NCBI RefSeq assembly: GCF_902833145.1
Contig: NZ_CADFEN010000001.1
Location: forward strand, 807,994 to 871,993
Direction: 5' to 3'
DNA: 64,000 bases
DNA from: Burkholderia sp. BCC0506
Lineage (GTDB): Bacteria; Pseudomonadota; Gammaproteobacteria; Burkholderiales; Burkholderiaceae
The notes under the pieces were generated by a model, which had not been told where the DNA came from, made no database searches, and saw only the letters and a list, made by a program, of their open reading frames with translations. The first letter of the stretch is position 1, and each line of letters opens with the position of its first letter. Positions 59,345-64,000 of the stretch are shown here, one piece after another. The translations under genes and the position numbers were made by a program.

Positions 59345-59362
59345 GATGACAAAACTGTAATC
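59345..59362. promoter_or_regulatory. 18-bp palindromic operator candidate, response regulator promoter
   Basis: GATGACAAAACTGTAATC contains TGACA-N4-TGTAAT, close to boxes described for CopR-type regulators. It is 90 bases upstream of the regulator start, so autoregulation is likely. Confidence 0.65.
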
Positions 59363-59510
59363 GACCGGTCAGCCTGGCGTGCGGTTGCACGAAAACAGGG
59401 ACACATTGAAGTCGCGGACTGGTTCAGACGCGCGCGCCAACGCCGGCCGTCCGTGCGGTTCATCGCTGTTCGCGCGCGCCTGACGGAACGGCGCGGCCGG
59501 CCCGGTCAGG

Positions 59511-60635
59511 CTAACGCCGCCGGCTCGCGCATGGCGGCTCGCTCACCCCGACGCGGTCGACCCAGCCGCGGTAGAACGCGCGGTACTTCAGCACGAGCTT
59601 GTCGTACCGGCTGTACGCGCCGCCGCCGTCCGGCTTCATCCCGTTCCAGATCTTGACGTCGTACCCGGCCGCCTGTCGGGTCTGGAGCCCGAACAGCACG
59701 TAGTCGATCGCGCGCCGCAGCACGCCGCGCGCCTTCCTGATCGAGATCAGCATGTGCATGACGTTCTTGCCGTCGCTCACCGGCGTCACGCACTGGAGCA
59801 GCTTGTATTTGACGTCTGCGTCCAGCGCGACGGTCATCACGCATCCGCCCGGGTAGCCGTCGAAATGCAGGTTCATCCGCGACATGTTCATGCCAAGCGC
59901 GCGCGACAGCATGCCGAACGGCCCGAAGTACCGGTTCACGGTGAAGTCGATCCCGGCGCCGAACCACGCGCCCGCCCGCGCCAGCGGCTCGACCTCCGGC
60001 CACGGGCGCCAGTCGTCGAAGAGCTTGAGCTCGAACGCCGAGATCGGCAGCGCGTGGACGGGCGTCGCATGCTGCGCGTCGTAGAAGTTCTCGACGATCC
60101 GCAGGACCGCCGTCGTCGTCTCGAACGCGAAGTGCAGGTGCATGAAATCGCCGTTGTCGACGTCGGCCGCGGCGATGTCGGGCAGCGGGTGCAGCGGCTG
60201 CGGCGAGCCGTACCAGACCCACACGTAGCCGTACCGCTCGACGGTGACCCACGTCGGCTGGCGCGCGCCGCGCGGCACCGGCGCCAGCTGGCGCACCGCC
60301 GGGCTGTGGCCGGGAATGTGCACGCACTGGCCGTGCTCGTCGTAGCGCCAGTGGTGAAACGGGCACTGGATGCTCCCGTCCCTGACCTGCCCGTCGGCCA
60401 GGTTCGCCCCAAGGTGCGCGCAGTGGCGGTCCATCACCACGGCCCGGCCCGTCGCGTCGCGCCAGGCGACGCAAGGCCGGCCGAACAGCGTCAACGCCGT
60501 CGGCTTGTCCTTGAGGTGGTCCGAGCGCATCGCGACGTACCAGCTCGCGGCCACGCGGGTGGTCGCGTCGTACGCCGCCGCGGGATGCTCGCCGGCATCC
60601 GCCTGATTCAATTGAACGTCGTCCATCATTTTCAT
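59511..60635 (-). CDS. Rieske-type non-heme iron oxygenase, large subunit-like
   Basis: 374 residues from MKMMDDVQLN; the second or third Met is also possible. The Rieske cluster ligands are Cys72-x-His74 (DRHCAHLGANLADG) and Cys91-x2-His94 (QCPFHHWRYD). The mononuclear iron site is ENFYDAQHATPVHAL with His189 and His194. This is the fold of ring-hydroxylating and oxidative demethylating oxygenases. No reductase, ferredoxin or small subunit gene is present, so it must use partners encoded elsewhere. A truncated gene precedes it by 15 bases on the same strand. Confidence 0.9.
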   Translation of the reverse strand: MKMMDDVQLNQADAGEHPAAAYDATTRVAASWYVAMRSDHLKDKPTALTLFGRPCVAWRDATGRAVVMDRHCAHLGANLADGQVRDGSIQCPFHHWRYDEHGQCVHIPGHSPAVRQLAPVPRGARQPTWVTVERYGYVWVWYGSPQPLHPLPDIAAADVDNGDFMHLHFAFETTTAVLRIVENFYDAQHATPVHALPISAFELKLFDDWRPWPEVEPLARAGAWFGAGIDFTVNRYFGPFGMLSRALGMNMSRMNLHFDGYPGGCVMTVALDADVKYKLLQCVTPVSDGKNVMHMLISIRKARGVLRRAIDYVLFGLQTRQAAGYDVKIWNGMKPDGGGAYSRYDKLVLKYRAFYRGWVDRVGVSEPPCASRRR

Positions 60636-60650
60636 TCCGGGGTCGGCCGA

Positions 60651-60905
60651 CTACTTCAGCGCGAGGCCGATGCGGGTCGTGACGTACGCCCTGAGCAGCG
60701 CGAACATCGGGTTGTAGTCGAAGTACCGTTTCACCTCCGCCGGCGCGCTGGTTTGCGTCCAGTGCAGCAGCTTCATCGCGGGCAGCAGGCTGTACTTCGA
60801 GTTGTTGAGCTGCGGCCTGGCTCCGGTGATGCAGTAACCGAAGTCGAACATCGGCTTGGCGAACGCCCGTTCGTTGATGAGGACGTGAATCCGTGCCGCC
60901 GCCTC
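60651..60905 (-). pseudogene. C-terminal fragment of an unidentified gene, cut off by the kinase gene
   Basis: The minus-strand frame ending at 60651 is open up to 60932, but the only start codon is the ATG at 60851 (66 residues). Sequence upstream of that ATG still reads as protein (ARIHVLINERAFAKPMFDFG), until it meets the stop of the histidine kinase gene at 60904. The visible tail ends FDYNPMFALLRAYVTTRIGL and three more residues. It was probably the gene preceding the Rieske oxygenase, and lost its N-terminus when the adjacent two-component module was joined here. Family not recognised. Confidence 0.5.
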
Positions 60906-62181
60906 ATTGCGCGGCGCCGTGCTTCGGAAACCTCATCGCTACGACCAGCCCGCCGTCGGCCGCGTTGGAAATTTTCAGCGTGCCGCCGTGATGGCGAACG
61001 AGGCGTTGGACGATGGCCAGGCCCAAGCCGCTGTGCGAGGTGCCGCCGCGCGCGGGATCGAGCCGGACAAACGGACGCAGCACGCGGTCGAGATCGGCCT
61101 CGGATATGCCAGGCCCGTGGTCTCGCACCACCAGTTCGTAGTGCTCGCCATGCGCTCGCGTGGCGATCTCCACGGGCGGCTCGCCGTAGGTGAGCGCATT
61201 TTCGACGAGGTTCGAAAGCGTGCGGTCGATATCGACCGTGGGCAGCATGAAGTCGGGCCCCGCGTGAAGTTCGAGCGTGACGAGCGCATCCCGATGCGCT
61301 TCGCCGCTCGGACTCGGCGCGCCCGCGTAATCGCGACGGCAATACGTGTCCACGCCGATCCGCGGCGCCCCTTCGGGGATCTCGCGCGCAAAGTCGAGAA
61401 ACTGCGTGATGACACGCGACATCGACTCGGTATCGCGCAGAAAACCCTCGCGATCGCCACGGTCGGTCAGCAGGTCTGCCCGTACCTGCATGCGTGTGAT
61501 CGGTGTGCGCAAGTCGTGCGCGATACTCGCCAGCATCACGGCGCGCTCGCGCTCGGCCGCGGCCAGCTCGCCCGTCATGTCGTTGAAGTCGCCGATCAGT
61601 TCGCGCAATTCGCGCGGCCCGCGCTTGCGCACGATGCTCAGAGGGTGACCGATGCGATGTTCGCGCGCGGCTGCGGCAAGATCGCGAATGGGGCGATTCA
61701 GTTGCCAGGCCAGCACGACGGCAACCCCGACAGCGAACGCCAGCGTCAACGCCAGCACCCCGGTGAAACGGCTCGGCGGCACCTCGGCTCGAGGCAACAC
61801 GATGCCACGCGTGCTGCCTGCGCGGGACACGTGCAGCGTGCCGTCTTCGTCCATTGCCACGTGGGTGCCCGGCGGCAGCACGTGGCGCAATTGCCGTTCG
61901 ATGGGCCCGTTCGTGTCGTCGCGAAAGCGCTGCGCGTCGGCGGCCGGCAGTTGGTTCAGGTCCACGAACGAAGCACCCAGGATGTCCGCAGCGGACCGCT
62001 CGCCGTCGCTGCCCTGCCCGCCCATGCTGGCGGCAGCCTCCACGACGCGGGAAATATGGAAGGCGGCGAGGCTCGCGCGCGTTCGCTCGATCAACAGCAG
62101 CGACGTGAGATGAACCAGCACGAGCAGGCCCACCGTGGTGATGACGAGCCGGCCGAACATCGTATCAAGTGGATTCTTCAT
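60904..62181 (-). CDS. Sensor histidine kinase, HAMP-containing, paired with an OmpR-type regulator
   Basis: 425 residues. Membrane segments at ~12-31 and ~139-160 enclose a ~105-residue periplasmic domain. The HAMP region is LNRPIRDLAAAAREHRIG. His222 lies in MLASIAHDLRTPITRMQV; the ATPase has NLVENALTYG, VVRDHGPGIS and HSGLGLAIVQRLVRHHGG. This is the EnvZ/AdeS-like class that often controls pumps. It overlaps the regulator gene by 17 bases. The RND adaptor gene diverges from this operon. Confidence 0.93.
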   Translation of the reverse strand: MKNPLDTMFGRLVITTVGLLVLVHLTSLLLIERTRASLAAFHISRVVEAAASMGGQGSDGERSAADILGASFVDLNQLPAADAQRFRDDTNGPIERQLRHVLPPGTHVAMDEDGTLHVSRAGSTRGIVLPRAEVPPSRFTGVLALTLAFAVGVAVVLAWQLNRPIRDLAAAAREHRIGHPLSIVRKRGPRELRELIGDFNDMTGELAAAERERAVMLASIAHDLRTPITRMQVRADLLTDRGDREGFLRDTESMSRVITQFLDFAREIPEGAPRIGVDTYCRRDYAGAPSPSGEAHRDALVTLELHAGPDFMLPTVDIDRTLSNLVENALTYGEPPVEIATRAHGEHYELVVRDHGPGISEADLDRVLRPFVRLDPARGGTSHSGLGLAIVQRLVRHHGGTLKISNAADGGLVVAMRFPKHGAAQ

Positions 62182-62914
62182 CGGCCGGGTTGTCGGGAAT
62201 GAACATGTAGCCGATCCCGCGCACGGTTTGCAGCCGTCGGGGATTGGACGGATCGTCCTCGATCAGGCGGCGCAGGCGCCATACCGGAACGTCGATGCCG
62301 CGCTCGGTCACTTCGGCATCCGGACCGTGGAGCAGCTCGATGAGCCGCGTACGCGAAAGCGTTTCCATGGGGTGCGAGGCCAGCACTTCGAGCAGCGCGT
62401 ACTCGCCGCCGGTGAGCTTCACGGGTGCGCCTTCGCGCAGCAGCGTGCGCGTCGAGAAATCGAGTTCGAAACGGCCGAACCGGCACGGGGCGGGCTTCTC
62501 CCGCACCGCCGCGGTTCGCGGTGGCCCTTGGCGACGCAGCACTGCATGGATGCGCGCGAGCAGTTCCTGTGGCATGAACGGCTTGCTCAGGTAGTCGTCC
62601 GCCCCGAGTTCGAGCCCGAGCACGCGGTCTACGCCTTCGGCACGCGCGGTCAACATGATGACGGGAATCGTGTCGCCGCTCGCGCGCAGCTGCTTGAGCG
62701 CGGTGAGGCCATCCACGCCCGGCATCATGAGGTCCAGCACGATGATGGCCGGCCGCTCGCGCTCCAACCGCCGCGCGAGATTCGTTGCGTCGTGCAGAAC
62801 GGAGAACTCGATGCCGCGCTGCTGGAAGAACCTGCGCAGCAGGTCGCGCAGTTCCGCATCGTCGTCGACGAGCAGCACTTGCGGCGCGGGGTCGGGGATG
62901 GAAGGTGGATGCAT
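62165..62914 (-). CDS. OmpR-family response regulator next to an RND operon
   Basis: 249 residues. VLLVDDDAELRDLLRRFF opens the receiver, Asp61 is in IIVLDLMMPGVDGL, and DDYLSKPFMPQELLARI holds the Lys. The winged helix is LTGGEYALLEVLASHPMETLSRTRLIELLHGPDAEVTERGIDVPVWRLRRLIEDDPSNPRRLQTVRGIGYMF. It is transcribed divergently from the RND adaptor gene at 63252 and is the probable regulator of that pump. A 19-bp element with tandem GTAA-type half-sites is present in both orientations between them. Confidence 0.94.
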   Translation of the reverse strand: MHPPSIPDPAPQVLLVDDDAELRDLLRRFFQQRGIEFSVLHDATNLARRLERERPAIIVLDLMMPGVDGLTALKQLRASGDTIPVIMLTARAEGVDRVLGLELGADDYLSKPFMPQELLARIHAVLRRQGPPRTAAVREKPAPCRFGRFELDFSTRTLLREGAPVKLTGGEYALLEVLASHPMETLSRTRLIELLHGPDAEVTERGIDVPVWRLRRLIEDDPSNPRRLQTVRGIGYMFIPDNPADEEST

Positions 62915-62973
62915 TTCGGGTATTCGGGGCGGCGTGAGGACGGAATGATGGTAGCCCGGATACGATCTGACTG

Positions 62974-62992
62974 GCTTTCGGAATATTACTGT
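62974..62992 (-). promoter_or_regulatory. Tandem half-site element facing the response regulator gene
   Basis: The minus strand reads ACAGTAATATTCCGAAAGC, 16 of 19 bases identical to the plus-strand element at 63094-63112. It ends 59 bases before the regulator start, in that gene's direction. It is a candidate binding site of the adjacent OmpR-type regulator. Confidence 0.6.
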
Positions 62993-63093
62993 GATTTGCG
63001 ATCCCTAACGGAACCGCCACAAGGGACGGGCCGCGAGGGTATTACGTACCCCGAAATCCCGATTCTCTTTCCCCTCTCCGGGCGCGTCACTGG

Positions 63094-63112
63094 ACAGTAA
63101 GTTTCCGTAAGC
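63094..63112 (+). promoter_or_regulatory. Tandem half-site element facing the RND adaptor gene
   Basis: ACAGTAAGTTTCCGTAAGC contains the direct repeat GTAAG-N5-GTAAG with 10-base periodicity, as expected for a tandem OmpR-family dimer site. It lies 139 bases upstream of the adaptor start, with an A-rich stretch just after it. The rest of the 337-base divergent region (62915-63251) holds no gene. Confidence 0.6.
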
Positions 63113-63251
63113 ACAAAAAAATGCGCCGTCGGTAGCGTTACGCCTTGTCCAGCACCGGTACCGCCGAGGTTCCACCGAAGCGTCCGGTGCCGTCCCGTTC
63201 TCGCATCGCGCGACATCGCGATGTCCAAACAGGTCAAAGTTGAAGACGCCA

Positions 63252-64000
63252 ATGCTCCCGAACCACGCGCACCACCCCATGACGTGCAGGCCGCGCCAGT
63301 TGTTTGCCGCACTCTCGATACTTGCGATAGTCGGAACCGCCGGCTGCAACCGGCAAACCGGCGCACCGCCCGGCGGCTTCGCCGCGCAGACCGCACAGGT
63401 GGGCGTGCTCTCGCTCGCGCCGCAGCACATCGTCGAGACCACCGAACTCTCCGGCCGCCTTTCCTCGCGGAAAGTCTCCGACGTGCGGCCGCAGGTGAGC
63501 GGCATCATCCTCAAGCGCTTGTTCGTGGAAGGCAGCGACGTGAAGGCGGGCCAGGTGCTCTACCAGATCGATCCGGCCACCTACCGGGCCGCTTACGACC
63601 AGGCGCGCGGCACGCTGGAAAACGCCCGTGCCACGCTGGCCTCGGCGAAGACGAAAGCGGATCGCTTCACTGAACTCGTGAAGATCAACGCCGTGAGCAA
63701 GCAGGACTACGACGATGCCGTCGCTGCGGTTCGCGAAGACGCGGCAAGCGTCACGGCCGACGAAGCAGCGCTCGAATCCGCGCGCGTGAACCTCGAATAC
63801 ACGCACGTGCGTGCGCCCATCTCCGGACGCATCGGCGCATCGACCGTGACAGAAGGCGCGCTCGTCACCTCGAACCAGACCACCGCGCTCGCGACCATCC
63901 AGGCGTTCGACCAGATGTACCTCGACGTCACGCGCCCCAGCACGGAATGGCTGAGGCTTCGCAAGGCCTTCGCTTCCGGGCGCCTGAAGAAGACGGGCAG
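63252..64000 (+). CDS. RND membrane-fusion lipoprotein (AcrA-like), cut by the window edge
   Basis: 249 codons are visible from ATG 63252; an ATG nine codons later is equally possible. The signal peptide ends in a lipobox (IVGTAGC), so the protein is lipid-anchored like AcrA. The lipoyl half LSSRKVSDVRPQVSGIILKRLFVEGSDVKAGQVLYQIDPATY, the coiled-coil hairpin and the return half NLEYTHVRAPISGRIGASTVTEGALV are present; the beta-barrel is just starting at the edge. The permease gene should follow outside. The codons are cleaner and the boundary at ~60.9 kb is abrupt, suggesting that this module is a unit. Confidence 0.93.
   Translation, partial: MLPNHAHHPMTCRPRQLFAALSILAIVGTAGCNRQTGAPPGGFAAQTAQVGVLSLAPQHIVETTELSGRLSSRKVSDVRPQVSGIILKRLFVEGSDVKAGQVLYQIDPATYRAAYDQARGTLENARATLASAKTKADRFTELVKINAVSKQDYDDAVAAVREDAASVTADEAALESARVNLEYTHVRAPISGRIGASTVTEGALVTSNQTTALATIQAFDQMYLDVTRPSTEWLRLRKAFASGRLKKTG

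Overview
The window is very GC-rich, densely coded DNA that looks like a secondary replicon of a Burkholderia, probably of the cepacia complex. The pointers are several DUF4148 small secreted proteins, a DUF3331 protein, an AnsP close to the enterobacterial asparagine permease, a formate dehydrogenase very like the NADP-dependent enzyme described from B. stabilis, and a high density of LysR/AraC regulators, two-component systems and RND pumps. No rRNA, tRNA, CRISPR array or complete insertion sequence was seen. A tyrosine recombinase gene runs off the left edge and an RND adaptor gene runs off the right edge.

Region by region. 1-7.6 kb: recombinase, a stress-protein pair, and a four-gene plus-strand run (2-keto-4-pentenoate hydratase family, two unrecognised proteins, DUF3142). 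7.6-15.6 kb: metabolic genes, each beside a regulator (LysE exporter/LysR; short-chain dehydrogenase/AraC), then a PhzF-family enzyme, an aldose epimerase, an HD hydrolase and the stump of a FAD monooxygenase. 15.5-21.7 kb: a polar amino-acid ABC importer and ansP, bracketed by two DUF4148 genes whose upstream DNA is duplicated. 21.7-24 kb: small accessory proteins. 24.4-41.9 kb: a signalling district with a MocR regulator, two FixJ-type regulators, an 1876-residue kinase-like/ATPase/histidine kinase fusion, a formate dehydrogenase, two hydrolases, a receiver-kinase-regulator operon, and an orphan histidine kinase that overlaps an MFS transporter gene. 42-46.6 kb: DUF4331, a nickel/cobalt permease, two short-chain dehydrogenases and a small secreted protein. 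46.6-49.3 kb: an AraC-small protein-DUF3331 operon and a BON protein. 49.7-59.3 kb: a complete RND efflux operon (permease, adaptor, outer-membrane factor) converging on a heavy-metal-type two-component system, with a VapBC-like toxin-antitoxin cassette between them. 59.5-64 kb: a Rieske oxygenase, the stump of another gene, a second two-component system and the start of a second RND pump.

How the parts connect. An 18-bp imperfect palindrome (GATNAC-N6-GTNATC type) occurs upstream of the first RND operon (two tandem copies), upstream of its two-component system, and upstream of two DUF4148 genes 30-40 kb away. This suggests one regulon joining efflux, signalling and small periplasmic proteins. 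A different 19-bp element occurs twice, in opposite orientations, in the divergent promoter region of the second two-component/RND pair. Several places show rearrangement: the monooxygenase stump, the truncated gene at the edge of the second two-component module, and a second, diverged copy of the outer-membrane-factor tail on the far side of the toxin-antitoxin cassette.
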